Part shown: positions 1-8,018 of the stretch, in pieces | Layout of the letters: every line of letters begins with the position of its first letter | How positions within the stretch are numbered: position 1 is the first letter of the stretch | From: Brunnivagina elsteri CCALA 953 | GTDB taxonomy: Bacteria > Cyanobacteriota > Cyanobacteriia > Cyanobacteriales > Nostocaceae | Assembly (NCBI RefSeq): GCF_002289455.1 | Contig: NZ_NTFS01000007.1 | Location: 1-41,178 of the forward strand | Direction: 5' to 3' | Length of the DNA: 41,178 nt | The notes under the pieces: model-generated | What the model was told of the DNA's origin: nothing | Database searches by the model: none | Seen by the model: only the letters and a program-made list of their open reading frames with translations | Translations under genes and position numbers: made by a program

Positions 1-188
1 TCCAAAATTCACCCCGCGATTTTCCGCCAAAGTGCATGGATTTTGAGCCTTTAAATCCCATAACCTTGCACTTGTTTACCTTCAAAATGGTTAAAACTCA
101 TATTTGGCAAAGGTTATAGCTTTATTCAGCAAGCCCTAAGTAAGTTAGCGTTGTCGGTTTTTGTTTTGTTAAATAATAAATTAAATAA
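1..188. other. Gene-free left edge, possible end of an insertion sequence
   Basis: No open reading frame is supported here. On the minus strand the stretch ending near 137-155 reads like the end of a cyanobacterial insertion sequence: it contains TAGGGCTTGCTGAATAA (about positions 139-155 read on the minus strand) followed by AT-rich sequence. No transposase, second end or target duplication is visible because the window starts here, so this is a weak resemblance from memory. It is otherwise the 3' spacer of the exonuclease gene. Confidence 0.25.
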
Positions 189-974
189 TTAAAATTCGAC
201 AATTACTGGTGTGTGATCGCTGGGTTTTTCTAATTTTCTGGGTTCGATATCAATAACGCAACTGATTGCCTTTTTGTACAATTCAGGTGTTAAATAATGA
301 TGATCGATGCGCCAACCTCGATTTCGAGAAAATGCCATTGTCCGATAATCCCACCAGCTAAAATGCTCCCCTTCCTCTGTAAATTTGCGGAATGCATCGG
401 CAAATCCTAATTCCAGCAATTCCTTGAGTGCCTGACGCTCGGCATCGGAAGACATTATATGATTTTTGATACTGCTGACTTTTTCATGAATATCTCTGTC
501 TTCAAGGGCAATATTAAAGTCACCACACATGCAAATATTCGGTGTTGTTGACAATAAAGTTTGGAGATATTTGTGTAGCAGGTTTAGCCAACCAAGTTTA
601 TATTTATACTTCTCACTATCAATCTCAGAACCATTCGGTACGTAGAGATTCAGGATTCTTACGCCATCGATGATACCCGTAATTATCCGCTTTTGCTCAT
701 CCCATCCCGGTTCAATGTCAGGTAATATACTCGCGAAACCCGTAGTTACTTGTTCGAGTGGTTTTTTACTAAGCAAAGCAACCCCATTATAGGATTTTTG
801 ACCATATATGTAGATGTTATAGCCTAACGCTTCCAAGCCAGTGTGGGGAAAATCTGCATCAACTACCTTAGTTTCCTGCAAGCAAAGCACATCCACAGGA
901 TTCTGTTGCAACCAATTTGTCACATGCTCCAAGCGCGATCGCACTGAGTTTACATTCCAAGAAGCTATTTTCAT
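189..974 (-). CDS. xth: Exodeoxyribonuclease III (AP endonuclease)
   Basis: This is a DNA-repair enzyme of the exonuclease/endonuclease/phosphatase superfamily that cleaves at abasic sites and removes 3'-blocking groups in base-excision repair. At 261 aa it has the usual length. The start MKIASWNVNSVRSR carries the conserved Asn7, the metal ligand Glu34 lies in LQETK, and the family motifs YVPNG, CGDFN (Asp and Asn of the active site) and the C-terminal SDHTP (catalytic Asp-His) are all present and in order. The ATG start fits the family exactly. The gene stands alone and diverges from the glycosyltransferase gene across a 536-bp spacer. It appears intact. Confidence 0.95.
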   Translation of the reverse strand: MKIASWNVNSVRSRLEHVTNWLQQNPVDVLCLQETKVVDADFPHTGLEALGYNIYIYGQKSYNGVALLSKKPLEQVTTGFASILPDIEPGWDEQKRIITGIIDGVRILNLYVPNGSEIDSEKYKYKLGWLNLLHKYLQTLLSTTPNICMCGDFNIALEDRDIHEKVSSIKNHIMSSDAERQALKELLELGFADAFRKFTEEGEHFSWWDYRTMAFSRNRGWRIDHHYLTPELYKKAISCVIDIEPRKLEKPSDHTPVIVEF

Positions 975-1510
975 TTATTTGGTTTGTGGTTGGTGGTTTT
1001 TAGTGCGTTAAGCTTCCCTTATCGCAACTTTGATTGACCCAAAACATGATATCGGGAAAACGTCAATTATTGAAACCACCAAATATCTAAATTCAACACA
1101 CAATTCAATCCAATAGCTCCGGTAAGCCGTTTTTTGTGTGATGCGATATGTCTTAGTCTCATCTTTTGCCCTAGAAACATTAAGAAATTATTATCTAAAG
1201 AATCAAATTTAATATCTTTCACTACAAAATAAAAGTAGTTTCCTATGATCCCAAGGATAGATGAAGCTACATCATAGTTGGGTGTATCTTAATGGATGTT
1301 GTTACCCAATGACAAATACTGGTTAGCTAATTTTAGTTGCTGTCAATTTGTCAAGTACGGTTAACAAGAATATCCTTATTTCGATAACCGACCTGATTGA
1401 TGTAAACTTCGGATAGATGAGTATATTTACTCTATCAACTAAATTCTGTTTAATTCTGATGTAAATCGGAAGATACAGGGCTTTTTACCTGCTGAACCAA
1501 AAAACAAGTT
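975..1510. other. Intergenic region between divergent genes
   Basis: This 536-bp AT-rich spacer lies between the divergent exonuclease III and glycosyltransferase genes and must hold both promoters. I see no convincing small ORF, tRNA or strong hairpin. No -10/-35 pair stands out enough to call. Confidence 0.6.
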
Positions 1511-2578
1511 ATGAAAATCGCTCAAGTCGCCCCCTTATGGGAACGAGTTCCACCCCCAACTTATGGAGGAATCGAACTGGTGGTGAGTCACCTAGCCGAT
1601 GAATTAGTACGTCGTGGTCACGATGTTACTTTGTTCGCGTCAGGAGATTCGCAAACACTGGCAAAGTTGGAAGCTGTTTGTCCCCGTGCATTGCGTTTAG
1701 ACCCTAATTTTCGGGAATATTCGGTGTACGAAACCCTCGAACTTAGCCAAGTGTACCAACGCGCTGCGGAATTCGATATTATTCACTCCCATGTAGGGGT
1801 AACGGCATTAGCTTTGGCTAACTTTGTACCAACACCAACGGTACATACTCTGCACGGTAGCTTCAACAACGAAAACAAGAATGTTTACAGCCACCATCAC
1901 AAGCAGTCTTTTATTAGTATTAGCAATGCCCAACGTCAGGTAGACCTGAACTATGTTGATACAGTTTACAACGGTATTGACCCCGGTAGTTACCAATTTT
2001 TTGCTAAACCTCAAGAGCCAGCTTATTTGGCATTTTTAGGTAGATTCTCGCCAGAAAAAGGACCCCACCATGCGATCGCGATCGCGAAAAAAACAGGTTG
2101 GCGATTGAAAATGGCAGGGAAAGTTGATGTTGTTGATGCAGAGTTCTTTGAACGGGAAATAGCACCCCACATAGACGGCAAGCAAATCGAGTTTCTTGGT
2201 GAAATCGATAATGTGCAGAAAGCGGAACTTTTAGGAAATGCTGCGATCGCACTTTTTCCAATTACTTGGCGAGAACCATTCGGTTTGGTAATGATTGAAG
2301 CAATGGCAGCTGGCACACCAGTAATCGCGATGAGTATGGGTGCTGTTCCAGAGGTTATTGCCCACGGTGAAACAGGTTTTGTCTGTCAAAGTTATGAGGA
2401 AATGGCTGAGATGATTCCTCGTGCATTGGAACTTAACCGTCGTCAATGTCGCCAGCATGTAGAAAATAATTTTAGCGTTGCCCAGATGGTAAATGGGTAC
2501 GAGCAAGTTTACCAGAAAATGATTCAACAGCGAATTAGTCAGAATGGTCATCTTCATGCTGCTAAAATCACGTTTTAG
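1511..2578 (+). CDS. Glycosyltransferase family 4 protein
   Basis: This is a retaining GT-B fold glycosyltransferase (355 aa) that would transfer a sugar from a nucleotide-sugar donor in the cytoplasm, for a polysaccharide or glycolipid. The N-terminal half has the acceptor-domain signature PPPTYGGIELVVSHLADEL followed by LVRRGHDVTLFASGDS. The C-terminal half has the donor-site segment FLGRFSPEKGPHHAI and the GT4 E-x7-E motif in EPFGLVMIEAMAAGTPVIA (Glu255 and Glu263). There is no signal peptide or membrane segment. The ATG start is consistent with the family although no strong ribosome site precedes it. The neighbours give no pathway, so donor and acceptor are unknown. Confidence 0.9.
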   Translation: MKIAQVAPLWERVPPPTYGGIELVVSHLADELVRRGHDVTLFASGDSQTLAKLEAVCPRALRLDPNFREYSVYETLELSQVYQRAAEFDIIHSHVGVTALALANFVPTPTVHTLHGSFNNENKNVYSHHHKQSFISISNAQRQVDLNYVDTVYNGIDPGSYQFFAKPQEPAYLAFLGRFSPEKGPHHAIAIAKKTGWRLKMAGKVDVVDAEFFEREIAPHIDGKQIEFLGEIDNVQKAELLGNAAIALFPITWREPFGLVMIEAMAAGTPVIAMSMGAVPEVIAHGETGFVCQSYEEMAEMIPRALELNRRQCRQHVENNFSVAQMVNGYEQVYQKMIQQRISQNGHLHAAKITF

Positions 2579-2710
2579 TAATTAGGTGAATTAATGGCTT
2601 TCAGCACATTGAATTGACGCATATTTAGAAATTGGTAAATCTTTGATTTCCTTTTACAGGGGGAAATGCATTGATTGGAAACAGAAACACACACACAATA
2701 GTACAATGGT

Positions 2711-2899
2711 ATGAGTATGAGAGCCAGTAGTTGCCCTTGTTGCGGTAGTTCTGAGCTATTGCGTCACGTTCGTCACGATCAGATTTATTGGTTTTGTCAA
2801 TCCTGCCGTCAAGAAGTTTCGTTGTTAAGTGTCAATCGGGTTGCTGGAGTAGGAGCGATAAATACAGGTACGATTCCTCAACCAGCAGTTAAAGCTTAA
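2711..2899 (+). CDS. Small zinc-ribbon protein
   Basis: This 62-aa protein has four cysteines in two CxxC pairs (CPCCGSSE near residue 8 and FCQSCRQE near residue 33), a typical single zinc ribbon. It is followed by a short low-complexity tail. The fold resembles the zinc-binding N-terminus of IS1-type InsA proteins and small cyanobacterial ribbon proteins, so DNA or RNA binding is possible but not shown. The gene lies 132 bp after the glycosyltransferase on the same strand and could be read with it. No catalytic residues are visible. Confidence 0.6.
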   Translation: MSMRASSCPCCGSSELLRHVRHDQIYWFCQSCRQEVSLLSVNRVAGVGAINTGTIPQPAVKA

Positions 2900-3076
2900 A
2901 TCTCATCTAACCCGCTTACTGAAGCTCTGCTATGAGTTCCCGACTTATAAAAACCCTAGACTAATCTAAATTTAAAAAGTTCCGTTGCTCTGCCTGATAA
3001 AATCATGTGGAGCTAATTTATATATGTTTGGGTTGGGGATTGGGGATTGGTATTACACTTATCCCTGATATTGTAA

Positions 3077-3096
3077 GGGCGAACGGCCGTTCGCCC
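3077..3096. repeat. Perfect 20-bp palindrome, interspersed family
   Basis: GGGCGAACGGCCGTTCGCCC is perfectly self-complementary and is flanked by GTAA and CTAC. The same pattern (GGGC...GCCC followed by CTAC) recurs at 15311-15330 and, more loosely, at 21154-21173, all between genes. It could form a hairpin in RNA. It does not look like a rho-independent terminator because no T-run follows. Confidence 0.75.
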
Positions 3097-3216
3097 CTAC
3101 TAGCTTGGCGGATTGAACCGGGTTTCTCCAATTATCGAATGCTTGAGGTTGTCGCGTAGGGTGAGAAAGTGAGGCAGTGCTTTGCGAGGGTTCCCCTCGT
3201 TGTAGCAACTGCCGGG

Positions 3217-3294
3217 GTTTCTGGGTTTATCCCAATGACTAAAGATTTCGCACGGGGGAGAAACCCAATTTCCTGAGTTTTTCTGACTGCAATA
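3217..3294. repeat. 78-bp interspersed repeat, copy A
   Basis: This stretch aligns without gaps to 13991-14068, with 66 of 78 positions identical by my hand count. It contains GTTTCTGGGTTT at one end and GAGAAACCCAATTTC towards the other, complementary arms typical of the GGGTTTCT/AGAAACCC palindromes in this window. The left arm is less complete here than in the other copy. Confidence 0.75.
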
Positions 3295-3340
3295 AGCTTG
3301 ACTCTCAAGACAGTCGCTACAAATAATTGTATATTAATAA

Positions 3341-3375
3341 TTCCTAATTCCTAATTCCTAATTCCTAACTCCTAA
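3341..3375. repeat. Heptamer tandem repeat (STRR type)
   Basis: Four perfect TTCCTAA units are followed by one CTCCTAA unit. Short tandemly repeated heptamers are characteristic of heterocyst-forming cyanobacteria. The array ends 29 bp before the TTG start of the alcohol dehydrogenase gene, so it lies in its 5' region. Confidence 0.85.
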
Positions 3376-3404
3376 CTTCCATTAATATACTAGAGGTTTC
3401 TGAT

Positions 3405-4433
3405 TTGCTGGCAGCTGTACTTTACGATCGCGAAAATTTATCTCTCGAACAAGTTGCCGATCCGACTCCAGCAGTAGGTGAAGTCGTAATTAAAGTTGGT
3501 GCAGCTACGACTTGTGGAACTGATTTAAAGGTATGGCGACGGGGAGGACATGCGAAAATGCTTAAACCCCCAACTTTATTTGGACATGAGGCTGCTGGAG
3601 AAATTGTTGCTGTTGGAGAAGGTGTAACTAATTGGAAAATAGGCGATCGCGTTGTGGCAAATAATTCTGCACCATGCATGAAATGTTATTTTTGTCAACG
3701 GGAAGAATATTCGCTTTGCCCAAATTTAACTTGGAATAATGGTACTTTTGCAGAGTATTTGAGGATTCCCGCACCGATTGTTGAGCATAATTTATTGTTG
3801 CTTGCCGATGATTTAGCTTACGAATTAGCGGCAATGACCGAACCTTTGGCTTGTGTGTTGCATGGGGTAGCGCGTTCTGGTGTCAAACCTGGGGATAGGG
3901 TGGTTTTGTTGGGTGATGGTGCGATTGGGTTGATGTTTGTGGCTAAGTTAGCACGCGATCGCAATGTGGAAGTATTGGTTTTTGGTGGTAGCGATCGAAG
4001 GTTGGAAATAGCGAAGAAACTTGGTGCTAGTCAGACTTTTAACTATCGGCAAATTCCAGATATCCCCAGTGTAGTCAAGGAATTAACCGATGGATTAGGT
4101 GCGGATATTGCGATTGAAGCAACTGGTATACCTAGCGTTTGGGAAACTGCGATTAATTGCGTTCGTCCAGGTGCTACAGTAAATTTATTTGGTGGCTGTC
4201 CCAAAAATACGACAATTAATCTAAATACTGAGCTATTGCATTACAGCGAACTGACTTTAAAAGGTGTTTTTCACAACACACCATATTTTGTCCGTCAAGC
4301 ACTACAACTTATTGCCAGTCGCCAGATTGCTTTTGAATTATTGATTAGCGAACATCGTCCCTTAACCGATTTAGAAAAAGTATTCGTAGATATGCGGGAA
4401 CGTCAAGTTATTAAAGTTGCAATTAATCCGTGA
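3405..4433 (+). CDS. Zinc-dependent alcohol dehydrogenase (MDR family)
   Basis: This is an NAD(P)-dependent medium-chain dehydrogenase/reductase (342 aa) that would oxidise an alcohol or polyol. Catalytic zinc ligands are visible as Cys37 (TTCGTDLK) and His61-Glu62 (FGHEAAGE). The structural zinc is bound by Cys91, Cys94, Cys97 and Cys105 (CMKCYFC...C). The Rossmann motif GDGAIGLMF begins near residue 169. The start is TTG: it gives the family's typical MLAAV beginning, GAGG lies 8-9 bp upstream, and no suitable ATG is near. The sequence resembles sorbitol/threonine dehydrogenase-like members, but the substrate cannot be read from it. The gene stands alone after a repeat-rich spacer. Confidence 0.9.
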   Translation: MLAAVLYDRENLSLEQVADPTPAVGEVVIKVGAATTCGTDLKVWRRGGHAKMLKPPTLFGHEAAGEIVAVGEGVTNWKIGDRVVANNSAPCMKCYFCQREEYSLCPNLTWNNGTFAEYLRIPAPIVEHNLLLLADDLAYELAAMTEPLACVLHGVARSGVKPGDRVVLLGDGAIGLMFVAKLARDRNVEVLVFGGSDRRLEIAKKLGASQTFNYRQIPDIPSVVKELTDGLGADIAIEATGIPSVWETAINCVRPGATVNLFGGCPKNTTINLNTELLHYSELTLKGVFHNTPYFVRQALQLIASRQIAFELLISEHRPLTDLEKVFVDMRERQVIKVAINP

Positions 4434-4818
4434 GAAGAGATAAACAGAAGATAGGAAAATATATTAAGTTTTGATGTGAAACTGTAACTTTTGTACGGTT
4501 TTCTGGCATTCTAGTCTTTACTCATTAAATTAAAAAATTAACCTCATAAATCAAGACGATTCAGTTAAAGCTTGACTATTCAACTTTTTTAACCGCCATA
4601 GACGCGGAGTACCCTAAGGAAAAGAAAGAAAAATGCTTAACTGAAACTTTGTTGTCTTATAAATTAATTGGGTTTTTAGGTATTTAATTTAGGTATTTAA
4701 TTATGCCGAAATGATTACTTAATAAATTCTTAATTTTCTATCCTCTTTTTGTAAAAAAAATACTAAGTAATTTCCACTTAACCCTGTAAAGATAGGTACT
4801 CGCAAAAATATTAAATTT
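4434..4818. other. Intergenic region
   Basis: This 385-bp AT-rich spacer lies between the alcohol dehydrogenase and J-domain genes, both on the plus strand. It includes the common cyanobacterial scrap AACCGCCATAGACGCGGAG near 4590. I see no supported ORF or RNA gene. The J-domain promoter should lie here. Confidence 0.55.
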
Positions 4819-5886
4819 ATGCCTCGTACAAAAACCCCACCATCCAAACGCACTACCGCAACAACTCTAGCACCTTCCGAGCTACATTTGCGTATAGAAG
4901 GACTTGCAGTCGAACACGAAAAGCTCCTCAAACAAATTAAGAAAAAGCGCAATGAATTAAATAATTTTATCGAACAAATGCGTGTAACTGCTACAGAAAT
5001 ATTTGGACGTGCGACACCAAATTACCAAAAGATAGCCCTTCTCGATCAAGAAATTCATACTTTGTTTAAGGAAATTTTGGAGAAGAAGAAGCTAGGAAAG
5101 CAGAGTAAAAAGAAAATAGAGGAGATTTATCGCAGTCTACAATATGCTGGAATTATTAGTCGGAAACCCTTTGATATATTTGAAGATGAAGATTTAGAAG
5201 ATGATTTTGAAGACTTAGAAAGGGATTTAGAAGACGAGTTTGATTCAACGCGATCGCAGCAGAGTAATTACTATCATCGTCCAGATTCTGAAGCCGAATC
5301 TCCTTCAGCAACAAGGAGTGAATCTTCTAAAAAAATCCGCCATATATTTCTTCGATTAGCGGAGATATTTCATCCCGATAAAGCCAAGGATAGTGAGACT
5401 CAGAAGCGTCACACTGAGATAATGCAGGAGATTAATAAGGCTTATCAAGAGGGTGATTTGGCGAGACTTTTGGAAATTGAACAACAGTATGAAGTCGGGG
5501 AAGAGATTGATAGTAATAGTGAAGATGATTTGAGTCGCAAGTGTTCTAGATTAGAGCAGAATAACAAAATATTGAAGACTCAATATGAAAGCTTGAAAAA
5601 GGAACTTCGAGAAGTTAAAAAGACTCCTGAAGGTGAGATGCTTTCTGATTGTAAGAAAGCTAAAAAGCAGGGAGTTAATCCAGTTGATGAAATCTTGGGT
5701 CAATTAGAATCGCAAATCGAAGTTATTTCTGAGATAAGAGATTATGTCAAGGATTTTCAAGAGCAAAAGTTGACAATTAAAGAGTTTTTGGAAGGACCAG
5801 AAGTATTGCGTAGTTCGCAACGGGATATGATGGAGGAGTTATTGGAAGAGATGTTGGAAGATTTGGGTGGTGTAATTAGGTTTTAA
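4819..5886 (+). CDS. J-domain (DnaJ-like) coiled-coil protein
   Basis: This 355-aa protein should act as an Hsp70 co-chaperone. A J-domain with the diagnostic HPD motif (His185-Asp187, in FHPDKAKD) lies in the middle, within KKIRHIFLRLAEIFHPDK and followed by QEINKAYQEGD. It is preceded by a charged coiled coil (about residues 30-110) and an acidic stretch near residues 125-150, and followed by a second coiled coil (about 235-330). The zinc-finger and C-terminal substrate domains of true DnaJ are absent, so it is a specialised J-protein. It is convergent with the dynamin/GTPase operon, from which a repeat-bearing spacer separates it. Its Hsp70 partner is not in the window. Confidence 0.8.
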   Translation: MPRTKTPPSKRTTATTLAPSELHLRIEGLAVEHEKLLKQIKKKRNELNNFIEQMRVTATEIFGRATPNYQKIALLDQEIHTLFKEILEKKKLGKQSKKKIEEIYRSLQYAGIISRKPFDIFEDEDLEDDFEDLERDLEDEFDSTRSQQSNYYHRPDSEAESPSATRSESSKKIRHIFLRLAEIFHPDKAKDSETQKRHTEIMQEINKAYQEGDLARLLEIEQQYEVGEEIDSNSEDDLSRKCSRLEQNNKILKTQYESLKKELREVKKTPEGEMLSDCKKAKKQGVNPVDEILGQLESQIEVISEIRDYVKDFQEQKLTIKEFLEGPEVLRSSQRDMMEELLEEMLEDLGGVIRF

Positions 5887-5921
5887 TCGCAGCACAAAAT
5901 TCTCATACCCACTATTGAGTA

Positions 5922-5940
5922 GCTCCGCGATAAGCGGAGC
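5922..5940 (+). terminator. Hairpin after the J-domain gene
   Basis: GCTCCGC and GCGGAGC form a perfect 7-bp stem around a 5-base GATAA loop, 35 bp after the stop codon. No T-run follows, so it may be a repeat or an RNA-stabilising structure rather than a classic rho-independent terminator. Confidence 0.45.
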
Positions 5941-5970
5941 CTGATATTGTTGATTTGAGTCAGGGATATG

Positions 5971-6037
5971 AAGATGCGATACTCCGCAGGAGTGGTCTAC
6001 TCTTCGAGAAGGGTTTGCCCTATGATCATCGCATCTT
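5971..6037. repeat. 67-bp palindromic repeat unit
   Basis: AAGATGCGAT (5971-5980) and ATCGCATCTT (6028-6037) are exact inverted repeats enclosing a GC-richer core with CTCCGCAGGAG. No gene lies within. It resembles other interspersed palindromic units of cyanobacteria and sits in the spacer between two convergent genes. Confidence 0.6.
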
Positions 6038-6123
6038 GTTGAGTAGGAGTAATTGCAGTGCTATACTCCGCATCGTACATTTATAGGTTAAAAACAGGAT
6101 TATATTTAGTCCTGGTTAAGATT

Positions 6124-6225
6124 GGGAGCATCCACTTTTGTAAGAAACATAATTATTTGACATCATAAACCTTACTATATGGTGTGTCTATAAAAGCCTA
6201 TCCGCAAAAAAAAGTGGATGCTCCC
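6124..6225. mobile_element. 102-bp miniature element with 16-bp inverted ends
   Basis: GGGAGCATCCACTTTT (6124-6139) is matched by its exact complement at 6210-6225. The element is flanked on both sides by the 9-bp direct repeat GTTAAGATT (6115-6123 and 6226-6234), the signature of transposition. It has no coding capacity, so it is a MITE that would need a transposase in trans. A 9-bp duplication is compatible with several DDE transposase families, and I cannot name the parent. The right-hand duplication contains the stop codon of the neighbouring membrane-anchored protein gene, so that gene keeps its end. Confidence 0.88.
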
Positions 6226-6226
6226 G

Positions 6227-7009
6227 TTAAGATTTAGGTTTTAGCCATAACAATATGTTTGGTTTTAACCAAAATAATGTAAATGAAATAATAACTAACA
6301 GACTTATAAATCCAATTAATAATATTAGATTATTATCCGTGGGACTATCCTCACCTGGGTCAACGGGAAAGTTGTAATCTTCCCAATCCTCCCCTTTCAC
6401 TAAATTGGACAAACCTCTCCATACACCAAATTCTTTCAGAGTTGCTTCTGGCTTAATACCAGTAACTACTATTAATAGTTGGTTTTCAAACTTTGGTAAG
6501 CAGCGTTCTTCAAGCTCAAATGCTAAATCTTCCCTCAAAGCTTGATTATTATTGCCAATTTTCCTTTCAGATTTAACAGGAAACTTTTCAACTTTGCCTA
6601 CTTCTACTCCTAATTTTCTAATAGCATCGAAATCTGTTTTAAATTCATTTTCATTTTCACTGAATGTTATAGCTTTATCAATATCATTCTGTAGTATATC
6701 ACGTAAGATATTAACTGTTAAAGCTCGTAAAGATTGCTCATTCTCCTCAGATTCTTCACATATCCATAGTACCGAATTACGAATTACTCTACCTCTAAAA
6801 TCTCTTCTTTCTTTTGATTTAAGACCGGTTACAAGTAAAAATAATTTTTCACTATGACGACCTAAAACGATAGAAGGAGATTCACCTTGAATTAAATTAT
6901 AAACATTACTTTCTCTCAATATATTAGGTGCTGCTAGATTTGGTGTTTCTCCTTGCCAGCGATAGTCAAAATCCTGAGAAGAGCCTCTACTTTGTACGTA
7001 AATTTCCAT
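6227..7009 (-). CDS. Hypothetical protein with C-terminal membrane anchor
   Basis: I do not recognise a domain in this 260-aa protein. The N-terminus (MEIYVQSRGSSQDFDYRW) and the following 190 residues look like a soluble globular domain. A single hydrophobic helix near residues 226-246 (LILLIGFISLLVIISF) followed by a short basic tail marks a C-tail-anchored membrane protein. There is no signal peptide. AAGGAA precedes the ATG at a good distance. It is the last gene of an operon with the P-loop GTPase (10-bp gap) and the dynamin-like gene, which suggests a role with these GTPases at a membrane. A miniature element is inserted exactly at its stop codon without changing the protein. Confidence 0.75.
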   Translation of the reverse strand: MEIYVQSRGSSQDFDYRWQGETPNLAAPNILRESNVYNLIQGESPSIVLGRHSEKLFLLVTGLKSKERRDFRGRVIRNSVLWICEESEENEQSLRALTVNILRDILQNDIDKAITFSENENEFKTDFDAIRKLGVEVGKVEKFPVKSERKIGNNNQALREDLAFELEERCLPKFENQLLIVVTGIKPEATLKEFGVWRGLSNLVKGEDWEDYNFPVDPGEDSPTDNNLILLIGFISLLVIISFTLFWLKPNILLWLKPKS

Positions 7010-7019
7010 AAATTCCTTT

Positions 7020-8003
7020 TTAGTTAATTTTTAACAAATTCTCACCTTGAAGAACCGCAAAACCATTAGTGTTTTTACAACCACTTACAAATTCAGTTGC
7101 AGCTTCCTTTAAATGTGAATCTAGACCAAATACAGAGCGTAAAAAACTAAATATTCCAAAACTATTAGACTCCTTTTCAAAATGAAGTTTTAGAATAAAT
7201 CGTAATAAATATCTTAGTGGTTGTTCGCTATCTTTAGGGCTATACTCCGCATCATGACTTGTTTTATGAAAACGAAAATGCGGGGTATTATTCCCATTCA
7301 TGTCAATTCTAGAAAACACAACACTACCAACGGTTTGTATAGGAGTTACAACTGTTGCTATTTTACTTTGCAAACTTTCTGAATTAAGTAAGTCGATTAG
7401 ATTTGCATATCCATCTTTAAGACGCAGTAAAAGTTCTTTGGCTGATGCTTCATTCTGTAAATATTTTTCACATTTAACAGGTGCGAATATAACTAGTTTT
7501 GGTGAATCTAGCTCTTGGTATGCATTTCTAAATAAGTTTGTTATTTGTGTTGGTCTATTAATCATGTCATGCCATTTGCCTTTTTGTTCCATCAAAGCAG
7601 GTGCGTCAACTGCTATCAAAACTGCAACACACTCTTTGAGAAGTTTACTTACAAACTTTTTTCTTTCTGGGGAGGTTTTTGCCGCATGATAACCACCAGG
7701 ATAGTCTTGAAAGTTTAATTGTAGTGAAGGTTTATGACCTTTTTTTCCAAGTCCAAAAATAAATGAGCGTAATGCATCCGGTTCCCCTTCTGTTCCTTGA
7801 ATTCCTCCTGTTGCTTCAAAAGTATCCATTAAAGTTTTTAATTCTATTAATTTCTCTTGCAAAATTGCTGAACTTTCTTCATCTGGTGTAAGTTGAAGGT
7901 TCGTTTTACCAATATTACTTTCAAACTGCTCATACATTGCAGTCAATAAAGTTGTTTTACCAACGCCACTTGGACCAAGCATTGTTATTTTTAGTTCGTG
8001 CAT
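7020..8003 (-). CDS. P-loop GTPase-like protein
   Basis: This 327-aa nucleoside triphosphatase has a Walker A motif GPSGVGKT (residues 10-17) directly after its first strand (LKITMLGPSG) and a Walker B/G3-like FQDYPGGYH. A candidate base-recognition segment is FAPVKCEKY, which departs from the classical NKxD. The overall pattern (LLTAMYE after the P-loop, and DxPGG) is that of the bacterial double-GTPase-like families found in predicted conflict systems rather than translation GTPases, but this is inference. The gene starts 15 bp after the dynamin-like gene and ends 10 bp before the membrane-anchored protein gene, so the three are probably one transcript. Confidence 0.8.
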   Translation of the reverse strand: MHELKITMLGPSGVGKTTLLTAMYEQFESNIGKTNLQLTPDEESSAILQEKLIELKTLMDTFEATGGIQGTEGEPDALRSFIFGLGKKGHKPSLQLNFQDYPGGYHAAKTSPERKKFVSKLLKECVAVLIAVDAPALMEQKGKWHDMINRPTQITNLFRNAYQELDSPKLVIFAPVKCEKYLQNEASAKELLLRLKDGYANLIDLLNSESLQSKIATVVTPIQTVGSVVFSRIDMNGNNTPHFRFHKTSHDAEYSPKDSEQPLRYLLRFILKLHFEKESNSFGIFSFLRSVFGLDSHLKEAATEFVSGCKNTNGFAVLQGENLLKIN

Positions 8004-8018
8004 TTTAGTGTCCCTAAT

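Larger units (their letters stand above)
2900..3404. other. Repeat-rich intergenic region
   Basis: This 505-bp spacer before the alcohol dehydrogenase holds no gene. It is a patchwork of cyanobacterial repeats: G-rich GGGATTGGGGATTGG near 3035, a 20-bp perfect palindrome at 3077-3096, an imperfect hairpin at about 3174-3211 (arms with GCAGT and ACTGC, core GAGGG/CCCTC), a 78-bp repeat at 3217-3294 and a heptamer array at 3341-3375. Confidence 0.7.

Noticed and set aside
1808-2557. Several minus-strand frames inside the glycosyltransferase gene
   Set aside because: They are shadows of the plus-strand coding frame.
3341-3375. Heptamer and pentamer arrays as CRISPR repeats
   Set aside because: The units are 5-7 bp with no spacers, and no cas genes are in the window.
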